A stretch of DNA of 64,000 nt from Paraeggerthella hongkongensis (GCF_003726035.1 NZ_QICD01000011.1:16464-80463), one strand, 5' to 3'; positions 35,314 through 43,745 are shown, counted from the stretch's first letter. Notes: generated by a model from the sequence alone, not told the origin. A program made the numbers and translations.

Positions 35314-36261
35314 ATGGAGTTGCCAAAGATGAAGAAGTCCGGGGGCGGCGGGATGCTCGACGGAATCAAATCGAAGCTCGGCTTTGCCGATGCGAATCAA
35401 GGGTACGACGACGGTTATTACGACCGCGGCTACGACGATCGTAGCTTCGAAGACGAGTTCGGCGATGAGTATGCGGGGGATTACGGCGAGTACGGCCCCG
35501 ATTATCGCGAGGATGCAGGTTTGGGCGGCGACGCGCCGGCATCCAAGTACGATCCGTACGCGCCGGTCACCACGCGTCCGGCTCGCTCGTCAAGTCGCAC
35601 GTCGGCGCGCAGTGCAGGGTTCACTCCGCCGAAGCTCGTCTCCATCGACGACGTGCGCGCGCATACCCAGGTGCCGGAAAGCTTGAACCGCGACCCGTTG
35701 CCGGCTCGCCGCGTGAGCTCGATTTCGTCGGCGGCTTCGTACCGCAGCGATCGCACGATGGTCGACGCGGCAACCTCCGCTCCGGCCAACACGCCGAACG
35801 CGCGTGCCGCAGCCGCTCAGAACCGCGAGCGCTCCGAAAGCTTGAACTCGCTGTTCACGTCTACGGCTCCCGATCCGGTCTTGGACGCCGCGCCCGCAGC
35901 CGCGGGCGCAAGGTCGAACGCCACCGTGGCGACGGCTGTTGCCAATCCCGGCGCTGGCGTAACCGCTCCCGCGCCCGTTGTCGCGGCTGTTCCTGCGCGC
36001 GCCATCACGTTGCTCAAGCCTGCCAGCTACGGTGAGGCGGAGCGCGTCGCGAAGGCCCTCAAGGAAGGCGACGCGGTGGTCATCGCTTTGCGTAACACGC
36101 CCGATCATCTGTCGAAGCGCATTCTCGATTTCGCGTTCGGCGTGTCGTGCGCGCTTGACGCAAGCGTCGACTGCATTGCCGACAAGGTGTTCGTCATCAC
36201 GCGCGGCGCTGCTCTCAGCGAAGCCGAGAAGGCCGCGTTGCGCAATCAGGGCGTGCTGTAA
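35314..36261 (+). CDS. sepF: Cell division protein SepF with a long acidic/disordered N-terminal region
   Basis: A membrane anchor and partner of FtsZ. The C-terminal SepF domain (about residues 228-315, ITLLKPASYGEAERVAKALKEGD...VFVITRGAALSE) is typical. The preceding ~220 residues are unusually long. A Lys-rich start (MELPKMKKSGGGGMLDGIKSKLG), which may be the amphipathic membrane helix, is followed by a Tyr/Asp/Gly-rich acidic run and an Ala/Pro/Ser linker. Typical SepF proteins are 130-220 residues; this one is 315. Confidence 0.88.
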   Translation: MELPKMKKSGGGGMLDGIKSKLGFADANQGYDDGYYDRGYDDRSFEDEFGDEYAGDYGEYGPDYREDAGLGGDAPASKYDPYAPVTTRPARSSSRTSARSAGFTPPKLVSIDDVRAHTQVPESLNRDPLPARRVSSISSAASYRSDRTMVDAATSAPANTPNARAAAAQNRERSESLNSLFTSTAPDPVLDAAPAAAGARSNATVATAVANPGAGVTAPAPVVAAVPARAITLLKPASYGEAERVAKALKEGDAVVIALRNTPDHLSKRILDFAFGVSCALDASVDCIADKVFVITRGAALSEAEKAALRNQGVL

Positions 36262-37112
36262 TGGCGCGCGCGAGCGTTTCCCGCATCGCCGTCATCGGCG
36301 GCGGAAAGATGGGCGAGGCCATCATGGGCGGCTGGATAGCCGGTTCCTCTGCGCCCGCCGACGCGTTCGACGCGTCCGTTTTCGTGGTGGCCGATCCTGG
36401 CCAAGAGCGCCGCGACTATTTGGCCGAGCGCTATCGCGTTGCCTGCGTGGCGGATGCGAGTGCGGTGGAGGGCGGCGTCGATCTTGTGCTTTTGGCCGTT
36501 AAGCCGCAGGTTATGATGGACGTGCTGGAGGGCATTGCCAGCCAGCCTTCGTTTGCGGGCGGGGCCGAGGGCCCTTTGTTCGTGTCCATTGCCGCAGGGC
36601 TTTCGACCGAGCGCTTGGAAGCTGCCTTGCCGCCGGGCGCGCGTCTGGTGTGCGTCATGCCGAACACGCCGCTTTTGGTGGGCGCCGGCGCGACCACGGT
36701 TGCCGCGGGCTCGCAGGCGTCTTCGGCCGATGTGGAGCTGGTGCATGGCCTGTTCGCCTGCTTGGGCGAAGCGTACGTCGTCGACGAGGACGCCATGGAC
36801 GCCGCAGGTGCCGTGAGCGGCTCCGGCCCGGCGTACGTGGCCGCTATGATAGAAGCACTGCGCGACGCTGGCGCGAGGCAGGGGCTCGATCCTCAGCTTG
36901 CCGAAGCGCTTGCGCTGCAAACCGTGTACGGAACGGCTTCGCTCATGAAGGAAACGGGGCAGGACCCCGCCACCACGCGCGTTGCCGTGTGCAGTCCCGG
37001 GGGCACCACGTTGGCGGCGCTTGCCGCTATGGACGAGGCCGGGTTCTCGCACGTGTTCGATGCCGGCGTTGACGCCGCCGTCCGCCGATCGAAGGAGCTT
37101 TCTGCATGTTGA
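36261..37112 (+). CDS. proC: Pyrroline-5-carboxylate reductase
   Basis: The last step of proline synthesis, NAD(P)H-dependent. The 283-residue protein has the N-terminal Rossmann loop IAVIGGGKMGEAIMGGW, LAVKPQVM, VCVMPNTPLLVGAGATT and the C-terminal SGSGPAYVAAMIEALRDAG and GGTTLAAL. The ATG overlaps the sepF stop by one base. A metabolic gene placed inside the sepF-yggT division segment is seen in several Gram-positive lineages. Confidence 0.93.
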   Translation: MARASVSRIAVIGGGKMGEAIMGGWIAGSSAPADAFDASVFVVADPGQERRDYLAERYRVACVADASAVEGGVDLVLLAVKPQVMMDVLEGIASQPSFAGGAEGPLFVSIAAGLSTERLEAALPPGARLVCVMPNTPLLVGAGATTVAAGSQASSADVELVHGLFACLGEAYVVDEDAMDAAGAVSGSGPAYVAAMIEALRDAGARQGLDPQLAEALALQTVYGTASLMKETGQDPATTRVAVCSPGGTTLAALAAMDEAGFSHVFDAGVDAAVRRSKELSAC

Positions 37113-37366
37113 GTTTGAAGTACCTGATCATTTCCATCGCCGACGTGTACAGCATGGTGCTGTTCGTGTACGTGATGATGTCCTGGCTTCCTACCGATCG
37201 CGGTATCCTGGCCGACATCAACAACGTGCTTGCAAAGCTGTGCGATCCGTACCTCAACCTGTTCAGGAAGCTGATTCCCCCGCTTGGAGGTATAGTGGAC
37301 GTTACTCCCATCATCGCCCTGCTTGTATTACAATTGGGAGTACGTTTACTGATTGGCTTGTTCTAA
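37106..37366 (+). CDS. yggT: YggT/YlmG-family membrane protein
   Basis: An 86-residue protein with two membrane helices (LIISIADVYSMVLFVYVMMSWL and VTPIIALLVLQLGVRLLIGLF) around the conserved CDPYLNLFRKLIPPLGGIVDVTPII loop. The family is linked to nucleoid/division positioning and membrane-protein assembly, without a defined activity. It overlaps proC by seven bases and precedes divIVA. Confidence 0.88.
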   Translation: MLSLKYLIISIADVYSMVLFVYVMMSWLPTDRGILADINNVLAKLCDPYLNLFRKLIPPLGGIVDVTPIIALLVLQLGVRLLIGLF

Positions 37367-37419
37367 CGCGTACAATCGTGCCTGCTTGCAGTGTGCGTAC
37401 TGGATGAAGGGAATAACAG

Positions 37420-38232
37420 ATGGCTATCACCTCGGCTGAGATCCACAACCAGAGCTTCTCGATCGACCGCAAGGGATACGACGTCGATGAAGTGGACGTG
37501 TTCCTCGAGCACGTTGCCGACGAGATCGATGGCATGAACGCCCAGATCATTCAGCTTGAAAACCAGCTGGATGACCGCAAGTTCGACGGGTTCGATACGC
37601 CGGCTCGCACGGTTGAGATGCCGGTTATCGATGACAGCCTGCTTGCCGAAAAGGACGAGCGCATCGCCGACCTGGAGCGCCAGCTCGAGGCGAAGAAGGC
37701 CGACGACAACGCCATTGCCCAGGCGCTCATCATCGCGCAGCGTTCTGCCGACGAGATCATCGCCAACGCGAACGCCCAGTCTGCGGCCACCATCAAGGAC
37801 GCCGAAGAAGAGGCGCAGCGCATCATCGACAAGGCCGAGAACGAGAAGCAGAAGGTTCTCGACGCCATCAAGAAGCTTGAGGACGATCGCGAGGATTCTC
37901 GCGAGGAGTACCAGGAGCTGCTTACGGACTTCATCAGCGACGCAACGCGCAAGCTGGCCGAAATCGGCGGCTCGCTGCCTACCGGCGGCATCGCGTTGCC
38001 CGCAAGCGCTCATGCGCGCGTGTCCGCTCCTGCCGAAGCAGCGTCTACGGGTCGCGTGACGTCTCCGGCTCAGGCTCCCATCAACCGCGACGGTGCGGGT
38101 GCCTATACCGCTCCTCAGCCGACGACGGGCGCGGTAGTTGCGCCGGCAACTCCCAGGCCGTCGGGTGCAGAGAAGGACCTTTCGGGCTTCGGCGACGCCG
38201 ACGACGCTTTCGAGTTCGAAGATCTGGACTAG
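37420..38232 (+). CDS. divIVA: DivIVA/Wag31-like polar scaffold protein
   Basis: A 270-residue coiled-coil protein. The N-terminal DivIVA domain (MAITSAEIHNQSFSIDRKGYDVDEVDVFLEHVADEI) contains the membrane-binding segment, here without the usual exposed Phe-Arg pair being obvious. Two coiled coils follow (about 45-60 and 75-180, rich in Glu/Lys/Ala). A disordered Pro/Ala/Thr tail ends in the acidic DADDAFEFEDLD. In Actinobacteria DivIVA organises polar growth. It is the last gene of the ftsZ unit. Confidence 0.9.
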   Translation: MAITSAEIHNQSFSIDRKGYDVDEVDVFLEHVADEIDGMNAQIIQLENQLDDRKFDGFDTPARTVEMPVIDDSLLAEKDERIADLERQLEAKKADDNAIAQALIIAQRSADEIIANANAQSAATIKDAEEEAQRIIDKAENEKQKVLDAIKKLEDDREDSREEYQELLTDFISDATRKLAEIGGSLPTGGIALPASAHARVSAPAEAASTGRVTSPAQAPINRDGAGAYTAPQPTTGAVVAPATPRPSGAEKDLSGFGDADDAFEFEDLD

Positions 38233-38273
38233 TTCTTGCCGGCTTCGAGCCGGTGAACCTGCTTGACGTTACG

Positions 38274-38370
38274 AAGCCCCCGCGCTCCGTTTCGTTGCCG
38301 CTGACCCCTGCTCGTGCGTACGTGTATGAGTAGGGGATTGCGCGACGGATTCGGATGTGCGGGGGCTTTT
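38274..38370 (+). terminator. Long-stem structured terminator or small RNA after divIVA
   Basis: The segment starts aagcccccgc and ends gcgggggctttt, giving a closing stem of at least 10 bp and a T4 end. Inside lies a second hairpin, cccctgctc...gagtagggg. A loop of this size is unusual for a simple terminator, so a processed small RNA is possible. Confidence 0.5.
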
Positions 38371-38452
38371 CCGTTCCTCGGTGCCGTTTACGTTGGTTTT
38401 CGGTCTGTTCCCAGGGATTTTCCCGGTATTTGTTGCCATCTTTTGAAAACCG

Positions 38453-38483
38453 TTGGCGATGACGTAACGTCATCGCCTATGCT
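38453..38483 (+). promoter_or_regulatory. MerR-type promoter with dyad operator
   Basis: The -35 TTGGCG (38453-38458) and -10 TATGCT (38478-38483) are separated by 19 bases, longer than optimal. The spacer is filled by a perfect palindrome ggcgatgacgt-a-acgtcatcgcc (38455-38477). MerR-family activators bind such a dyad in an over-long spacer and untwist it. It lies 78 bases before the MerR gene, so autoregulation is expected. Confidence 0.75.
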
Positions 38484-38561
38484 CGGACACGTGAACGCGC
38501 GGGGGCGTGTTTGCCAGGACGAGTACGTGGCAGCCTAGCGAGTTGCCGCAAAGGAGCATCC

Positions 38562-39326
38562 ATGACCGATCCGAACTACCTGACTGTAGGAGAGCTGGCG
38601 CGGCGCGTCGGGGTGACGGTGCGCACCATCCAGTACTACGATCAGCAAGGCTTGCTGTCTCCTTCTGCGAAGGGGCCTCAAAACCAGCGCCTGTACACCG
38701 ACGCCAACGTGAAAGACCTGTATCGTATTCTGACCTTGAAGTACCTGGGCTTGTCGCTCACTCAGATCAAATCCGACGCAGCTCTTTACCGGCAGGCCGC
38801 CGCGGTGCAGGATCTTGCGGATGCACAGATGGATGCCATCGAAGAGCAGTTCCTTTCCCTGTTCAAGCGCATGACCACGCTTCGTGCGCTGCATGATGAA
38901 GCGCAGAGCGCGCAAGACGTCGACTGGGCGCGCATGGCCGAGGCGGTCGAGCGCTGTCAAGATGAAAGCCGCTTTTTCTGGAGGCTCACCTGCATCCGCG
39001 ACGACGCGCCGCCGCAGGAAGCCGAGGAGCGGATTGCTCGCGGCGAATCCGTGTCGAAATGGCACGAGTTGATTGCCGACACCATTCGCCAGATGCCCGC
39101 GCGCGAGTCCTTGACCAGTCCGCGGAACCAGGATCTTGCGCGGCGGTACTTGGAGCTTGAGGATTCTCAGGACGCCGCCCATGCGGAAGCGAACTTCATC
39201 CTCATGGAGAACATGGCCCCGCATGCCCACGGAGACGGCTCGTTCGACGAATTGCGCCAGGCCGTGTTCGATCATCTCGAGGCTGTGGTGGCCGCGTATC
39301 GAAACTATTCCGGGCCGGTCGAGTAG
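38562..39326 (+). CDS. MerR-family transcriptional regulator
   Basis: A 254-residue protein. The N-terminal winged helix is complete: LTVGELARRVGVTVRTIQYYDQQGLLSPSAKGPQNQRLYTDANVKDLYRILTLKYLGLSLTQIK (residues 7-70), followed by a dimerisation helix. The C-terminal ~130 residues are helical and acidic, with only one cysteine and no metal-binding Cys cluster, so the effector is probably not a thiophilic metal. AAGGAG precedes the ATG. A dyad of MerR type lies in its own promoter, and a closely similar one lies before the heme operon at 45311. The gene is followed by its own terminator and then by ahbD. Confidence 0.88.
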   Translation: MTDPNYLTVGELARRVGVTVRTIQYYDQQGLLSPSAKGPQNQRLYTDANVKDLYRILTLKYLGLSLTQIKSDAALYRQAAAVQDLADAQMDAIEEQFLSLFKRMTTLRALHDEAQSAQDVDWARMAEAVERCQDESRFFWRLTCIRDDAPPQEAEERIARGESVSKWHELIADTIRQMPARESLTSPRNQDLARRYLELEDSQDAAHAEANFILMENMAPHAHGDGSFDELRQAVFDHLEAVVAAYRNYSGPVE

Positions 39327-39337
39327 CCGTGCCGAGC

Positions 39338-39402
39338 GCGACGTTCAGGAGCGGAGACGTCTCTCCTCCATCTCCGACCCGTTCCTGAACGTCGCGGATT
39401 TT
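39338..39402 (+). terminator. Terminator after the MerR gene
   Basis: A stem of about 17 bp (gcgacgttcagga-gcgg / ccg-ttcctgaacgtcgc, one wobble pair) with a 24-base loop is followed by gga-TTTT. Confidence 0.75.
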
Positions 39403-39476
39403 ACCCGTGTTCCAAGCTGAAGGACGGCGTGCGCCGCCCCTGGCTTTGCATACCCTGGACTTGAAAGGAACCGCCC

Positions 39477-40490
39477 ATGATCGTGTCGTGGATGACGACG
39501 AACAAGTGCAACCTTAAGTGCGTGCACTGCTACCAGGATGCCGAGGAGGCAACCGATCGGGAGCTTTCGACCGAGGAAGCCTTCGCCATGATCGAGCAGA
39601 TCGCGCGCGCCGGATTCAAGATCATGATCTTTTCGGGCGGCGAGCCGCTTATGCGTCCGGATATCTATCAGCTGGTGTCGCATGCGGCTTCGCTTGGCTT
39701 GCGGCCCGTGTTCGGCTCGAACGGCACGCTTATCACGACCGAAGTGGCCCAGCGCCTCAAAGACGCGGGCGCTTGCGCCATGGGGATCAGCGTGGACAGT
39801 TTGGATGCTGCCAAGCATGACAAGTTTCGCGGGCTGGAGCATGCCTACGATCTGACGATGGGCGGCATTGAGGCATGCAAGAGCGTAGGGTTGCCGTTTC
39901 AGCTGCACACGACCGTGGTCGACTGGAACCGCGACGAGGTGTGCGACATTACCGATTTCGCCGTGCAGGCAGGTGCCATCGCCCATTACGTGTTCTTCCT
40001 CATCCCCGTCGGGCGTGGAAAGTTCATTCAGGAGACCAGTTTGCACGTGCTTGAGAACGAGCGCCTGCTCAAAGACATCATGACGAAGGCTGCCGAAGTT
40101 CCCATTGACGTGAAGCCTACGTGCGCGCCGCAATTCACGCGCGTGGCGAAGCAACTGGGAGTGGACACGCGCTTCGAGCGCGGATGCCTGGCGGGGCTGA
40201 CCTACTGCGTGATCGGCAGCGAGGGCATCGTGCGACCTTGCGCGTACATGACCGAAGAGGCTGGCGACGTCCGGCAGACGCCCTTTGACGAGATCTGGAG
40301 GACGAGCCCCGTGTTCGAGCAACTGCGGACTCAGGCCTATTCCGGCGCATGCGGCACCTGCGACTACGCGCAGGGCTGCGGCGGATGCCGGGCGCGTGCG
40401 GCGTACTACCACGACGGGGATATCTTGGCTCAGGATGATTACTGCGCCCATGGATTGCAGCTGGACGATCCAATGTGCCAGCCGGCGTAG
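39477..40490 (+). CDS. ahbD: Radical SAM/SPASM protein, probable AhbD heme synthase
   Basis: Probably converts iron-coproporphyrin III to heme by two oxidative decarboxylations. The 337-residue protein has the radical SAM cluster motif CNLKCVHC preceded by TTNK (CxxxCxxC spacing with Cys near residues 12-19), then FSGGEPLMRPDIY and GSNGTLI. A C-terminal SPASM-like region is rich in Cys (CVIGSEGIVRPCAYM; SGACGTCDYAQGCGGCRARA; DDYCAH). The GxCGxCxYxxxCGGCRARA ending resembles AhbD. Support also comes from the AhbA/B and AhbC genes 10 kb away and the absence of any hemE, hemN or hemH in the window. A different SPASM maturase cannot be excluded. Confidence 0.72.
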   Translation: MIVSWMTTNKCNLKCVHCYQDAEEATDRELSTEEAFAMIEQIARAGFKIMIFSGGEPLMRPDIYQLVSHAASLGLRPVFGSNGTLITTEVAQRLKDAGACAMGISVDSLDAAKHDKFRGLEHAYDLTMGGIEACKSVGLPFQLHTTVVDWNRDEVCDITDFAVQAGAIAHYVFFLIPVGRGKFIQETSLHVLENERLLKDIMTKAAEVPIDVKPTCAPQFTRVAKQLGVDTRFERGCLAGLTYCVIGSEGIVRPCAYMTEEAGDVRQTPFDEIWRTSPVFEQLRTQAYSGACGTCDYAQGCGGCRARAAYYHDGDILAQDDYCAHGLQLDDPMCQPA

Positions 40491-40546
40491 ATCTTGTTGG
40501 CTTTGTGTAAGTATTTGACTAGGTCATTCGATGAAAGGACTGTTCT

Positions 40547-41548
40547 ATGATCCAAGGCACGTTTCCCCAGCGCGCGATGGCGTGCACGGCTGCGGCGGTT
40601 TTGGCTGCATCGATGCTGCTTGCTGGGTGCGCAAACTCGGCTCCCGCCGAATCCGGCGAAACCGCTCCGGAATCGACATCTCAACATGCGGGCGCGGTTA
40701 CGTTCACCGATGACACGGGCGCCGAAGTGACGGTGAGCAATCCCCAGCGCGTGGTGGCCTGCATGGGCAGCTTTGCGAGCGTTTGGGAATTGGCGGGCGG
40801 CACGTTGGTCGGGGCTTCCGATGATGCGTTCACCCTTTCCGATTACGATCTGGTATCGCAGGATGTCCAGAAGGTCGGGGATTTTTCCAGCCCGAACCTC
40901 GAGTCCATCATCGCGCTCGAACCTGATTTCGTCATCATGACGAGCGGTACGGGCGGCCGCGGCGGTAACTCGAGTCAAGCCGACCTCAAAACTGCCATCG
41001 AGGCTTCGGGGATTCCGGTAGCTTGCTTTCAGGTAACCACGTTCGACGACTACCTGCGCATGCTGCGCACGTGCTGCGACATCACCGGACGCGACGACCT
41101 GTACCAGAAAAACGGGCAGGAAACGGCCGATAGGGTGGAGGCCGTTAAGGCGAACGTGCCTGCGGACAAGTCTTCTACGGCCCTGGTCCTCACCACGTAT
41201 TCGGGCGGGACGCGCGTGCAATCGTCTTCGACTATGACCGGCGCCATGCTGGCCGATCTGGGCGTTAAGAACCTGGCCGACGAGAATCGCAGCCTGCTCA
41301 AGGATTTCAGCTTGGAATCGGTTATCGAGATGAACCCCGATTTCATCTTCGTGGTTCCCATGGGAAACGACAACGCTGCGGCTATGAAGGCGCTCGAGGA
41401 CCAGACGGCGGCGAATCCCGCATGGGCAACGTTGTCCGCTGTTGAGAACGGTCGCTACATCGCCCTTGATCCGCATTTGTTCCAATATAAGCCGAACAAC
41501 CACTGGGATCAAAGCTATCAGGTGCTCTTTGACGCGCTGTATGCGTAA
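40547..41548 (+). CDS. ABC transporter substrate-binding lipoprotein (Fe/heme/cobalamin class)
   Basis: A 333-residue secreted lipoprotein: signal peptide with lipobox LLAGC near residue 27, a short Ser/Glu-rich linker, then a two-lobe BtuF/FecB-type domain (VTVSNPQRVVACMGSFASVWELAGG; ESIIALEPDFVIMTSG; ESVIEMNPDFIFVVPMG). The class binds iron-siderophore, heme or cobalamin; the ligand cannot be read from sequence. Adjacency to ahbD makes heme or iron attractive. AAAGGA precedes the ATG. It forms an operon with the permease and ATPase. Confidence 0.88.
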   Translation: MIQGTFPQRAMACTAAAVLAASMLLAGCANSAPAESGETAPESTSQHAGAVTFTDDTGAEVTVSNPQRVVACMGSFASVWELAGGTLVGASDDAFTLSDYDLVSQDVQKVGDFSSPNLESIIALEPDFVIMTSGTGGRGGNSSQADLKTAIEASGIPVACFQVTTFDDYLRMLRTCCDITGRDDLYQKNGQETADRVEAVKANVPADKSSTALVLTTYSGGTRVQSSSTMTGAMLADLGVKNLADENRSLLKDFSLESVIEMNPDFIFVVPMGNDNAAAMKALEDQTAANPAWATLSAVENGRYIALDPHLFQYKPNNHWDQSYQVLFDALYA

Positions 41549-41562
41549 AGCGAGGTTTTGAC

Positions 41563-42570
41563 GTGCGTTCTGCAGATCGGGGAGTACCGGCCTTGATTGT
41601 TTTGCTCGTGTCCGTTGCCGCCCTCGTGGCGGCAACGGTCGCTGCGTTTCTGGTAGGGTCGTCTTCGGTGAGCTTGCCCGAGCTTGTCGCCTGGGCGACG
41701 GGCACAGATGTGAGCGCGGCCGCCAAAAGCATCTTGGTCAATGTGCGTTTGCCGCGCGTGCTCGCCGCGCTTTTGGCGGGTTCGGCGCTTGCCGTTTCCG
41801 GTGCCGTCATCCAGGCGGTGCTCGACAATCCGCTGGCAAGCCCCAATGTCATCGGCATCAACTCCGGCGCCGGCTTGTTCGTGCTGATTGCTGCGAGCGT
41901 GGCTCCGAGCATCCTGTGGCTCCCGCCGTTGGCAGCGTTTCTGGGAGCGCTTGTCACGGCGCTCATCATCTTCGGCATTTCGCTTGGCGCGAACGTGTCG
42001 CGCCTGACCGTGGTGTTGGCCGGCATCGCCATCACCACCGTGTTCGGCGCGGGCATGAACACGGTGCTCATCGTGAACCCCGATGCGTACGTGGGGTCGT
42101 CGGCGTTTTTGGTGGGCGGGTTGTCGGGAGTGCTCGTGAGCGATCTTTGGTGGCCTGCAGCGTATGTGGTGGCCGGGCTTGCTGCGGCGCTGTTCGCGGC
42201 GGGCAAGCTCAATATCATGGCGCTCGGCGACGACACGGCTCATGCTTTGGGGATGAATGTAGGGGCCTGTCGCTTGACGATGCTCGGCTTGGCCGCCGTG
42301 CTGGCGGGCGCGGCGGTCAGCTTCGCCGGCCTGCTGGGTTTCGTGGGGTTGATCATTCCTCATCTGGTGCGGTTCTTCGTCGGTCATGACAATCGTTGGG
42401 TCTTGCCGGTTTCGGCGGTGTCGGGCGCGGCATTCGTTGTGGCGTGCGACTTGCTGGCGCGGGTGATGTTCGCTCCTTACGAGGTGCCGGTGGGCATCCT
42501 CATGGCGTTTCTGGGCGGGCCCTTCTTCATCTACCTCATTTTGAAGAACAGGAGGGGTTTCCTTGATTGA
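41563..42570 (+). CDS. ABC transporter permease, FecCD family
   Basis: A 335-residue protein with about 9-10 membrane helices. Family marks are RLPRVLAALLAGSALAVSGAVIQAVLDNPLASPNVIGINSGAGLFV and the cytosolic coupling segment GFVGLIIPHLVRFFVGHDNRWVLPVSAVSGAAFV. It starts with GTG at 41563 after a GAGG site and overlaps the ATPase start by eight bases. It pairs with the preceding binding protein. Confidence 0.93.
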   Translation: MRSADRGVPALIVLLVSVAALVAATVAAFLVGSSSVSLPELVAWATGTDVSAAAKSILVNVRLPRVLAALLAGSALAVSGAVIQAVLDNPLASPNVIGINSGAGLFVLIAASVAPSILWLPPLAAFLGALVTALIIFGISLGANVSRLTVVLAGIAITTVFGAGMNTVLIVNPDAYVGSSAFLVGGLSGVLVSDLWWPAAYVVAGLAAALFAAGKLNIMALGDDTAHALGMNVGACRLTMLGLAAVLAGAAVSFAGLLGFVGLIIPHLVRFFVGHDNRWVLPVSAVSGAAFVVACDLLARVMFAPYEVPVGILMAFLGGPFFIYLILKNRRGFLD

Positions 42571-43501
42571 TGCGATCGATTCATCGGGTGCGTTTGGGCG
42601 GCGGGGGTCTGCTGCTCAAGCAGTCCTGCTCGCGCGAACAGCCCGCTGGGCTGTTCGGCTCGTGCGGAACTCGCCTCAGACCCCCGCCGCCCAAACGAAG
42701 GGGGCGGAATCGAAGGTCGCGGGGCCGTTTGGGGCGGCGGTGGATATTCGAGGGGTTTCGTTCTCTTATGGCAAGGAGCCGTTTATCGAGGGGTTGAGCG
42801 CTGCGTTTCCTCACGGTGCGGTGACCAGCGTGGTGGGGCCGAACGGGTGCGGCAAGTCGACTATGGTGAAGCTGATGGACGGCATAGTGCGGCCGAGTGC
42901 GGGCGAGGTGCTGATCGACGGCGTTCCCACCTTGGGATGCAAGCCCAAAGAGCGGGCAAGGCGCGTTGCCGTGCTTGCTCAGGCCGGGCGTCCCCCGGCT
43001 ATGACCGTGGAGCAGCTGGCGGCATGCGGACGCTATCCGTACCAGGCGCATCAAGGCAGGCTTTCGCGCGAGGATCGCGACCATGTTGAGCATGCGCTTG
43101 AACTTGCCGGGGTCGCGCGCTTTCGCCATCATGACCTGCGGCGCTTGTCCGGCGGAGAGCGTCAGCGCGCGTTCATCGCCATGACGTTGGCGCAGGATAC
43201 CGACACCGTCGTGCTCGACGAGCCCACCACGTACCTGGACATTCGCGCATGCCATGAGCTCATGGAGTTGGTACGACGCTTGAATCGGGAGCAGGGAAAG
43301 ACCGTGGTCATGGTCATCCATGATCTTGACCTTGCGTTGCGCTATTCCGATCGGCTGCTGGTCATGGAGCGCGGGCGCGCGACGGCGGCCGGCACGGTGG
43401 ACGAGGTTCTGGAAACGGGGGCTATCGAGCATGCCTTCGGAGTGCGGATACGGGAGCATGTCTCGTCCGAAGGGAGCGCGTATTCGCTGTTCCCCGCGTG
43501 A
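42563..43501 (+). CDS. ABC transporter ATPase, FepC/BtuD class, with palindrome-encoded N-terminal insert
   Basis: A 312-residue ATPase: Walker A GPNGCGKSTM (about 93-102), Q-loop LAQAG, signature LSGGERQR, Walker B TVVLDEPTTYLD and H-loop VIHD. The start is TTG at 42563, chosen for AGGAGG eight bases upstream. The ABC domain proper begins only near residue 60 (AVDIRGVSFSYG). The first ~55 residues include about 36 encoded by the palindromic element at 42591-42697, which keeps the frame open. An internal GTG near 42740 could start a normal-length protein but lacks a clear ribosome site. Confidence 0.87.
   Translation: MIDAIDSSGAFGRRGSAAQAVLLARTARWAVRLVRNSPQTPAAQTKGAESKVAGPFGAAVDIRGVSFSYGKEPFIEGLSAAFPHGAVTSVVGPNGCGKSTMVKLMDGIVRPSAGEVLIDGVPTLGCKPKERARRVAVLAQAGRPPAMTVEQLAACGRYPYQAHQGRLSREDRDHVEHALELAGVARFRHHDLRRLSGGERQRAFIAMTLAQDTDTVVLDEPTTYLDIRACHELMELVRRLNREQGKTVVMVIHDLDLALRYSDRLLVMERGRATAAGTVDEVLETGAIEHAFGVRIREHVSSEGSAYSLFPA
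42591..42697. repeat. Palindromic element inside the ABC ATPase reading frame
   Basis: Perfect 21-bp inverted repeats (42591-42611 and 42677-42697, cgtttgggcggcgggggtctg) enclose 65 bases. These contain a further perfect hairpin gaacagccc-gct-gggctgttc and smaller dyads. The length of 107 bp leaves the reading frame open through the element. Confidence 0.8.
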
Positions 43502-43502
43502 T

Positions 43503-43604
43503 GCGACGTTCGTGCAGTTCCGCTGTCGCGCTTCCCCCGCGTCGGCGACGTTCGTGCCGCCTGCTGCCGCGCTTTCCCGTACCGGAGCCTTTCGTGCCGC
43601 CCGC
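43503..43604 (+). repeat. Degenerate tandem repeats after the ABC ATPase
   Basis: A unit of about 40 bases beginning gcgacgttcgtgc occurs at 43503 and about 43545. A shorter related piece (gcctttcgtgccgcccgctgtc) runs into the left end of the 141-bp element. No reading frame with coding features is seen. Confidence 0.45.
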
Positions 43605-43745
43605 TGTCAAAACGGACGAGTTTTGCGGCGATTTTTCGCCCTGGCGGCATCGCTCTGCTTGATGCGTTTTCATTGTACCAGGTCACAAGCTTGTCGCCTT
43701 GTATTATCCTTGCTTGAACATCAGCAAAACTCATCCGTTTTGACA
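43605..43745 (+). repeat. 141-bp MITE-like element, copy B
   Basis: The terminal inverted repeats are 22 bp with one mismatch (tgtcaaaacggacgagttttgc against the complement of gcaaaactcatccgttttgaca). The interior aligns with the element at 7426-7565 in the same orientation, including the GGCGATTTTTCGCC hairpin and TTATCCT. It lies 100 bases beyond the 3' end of RNase P RNA. Confidence 0.8.
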
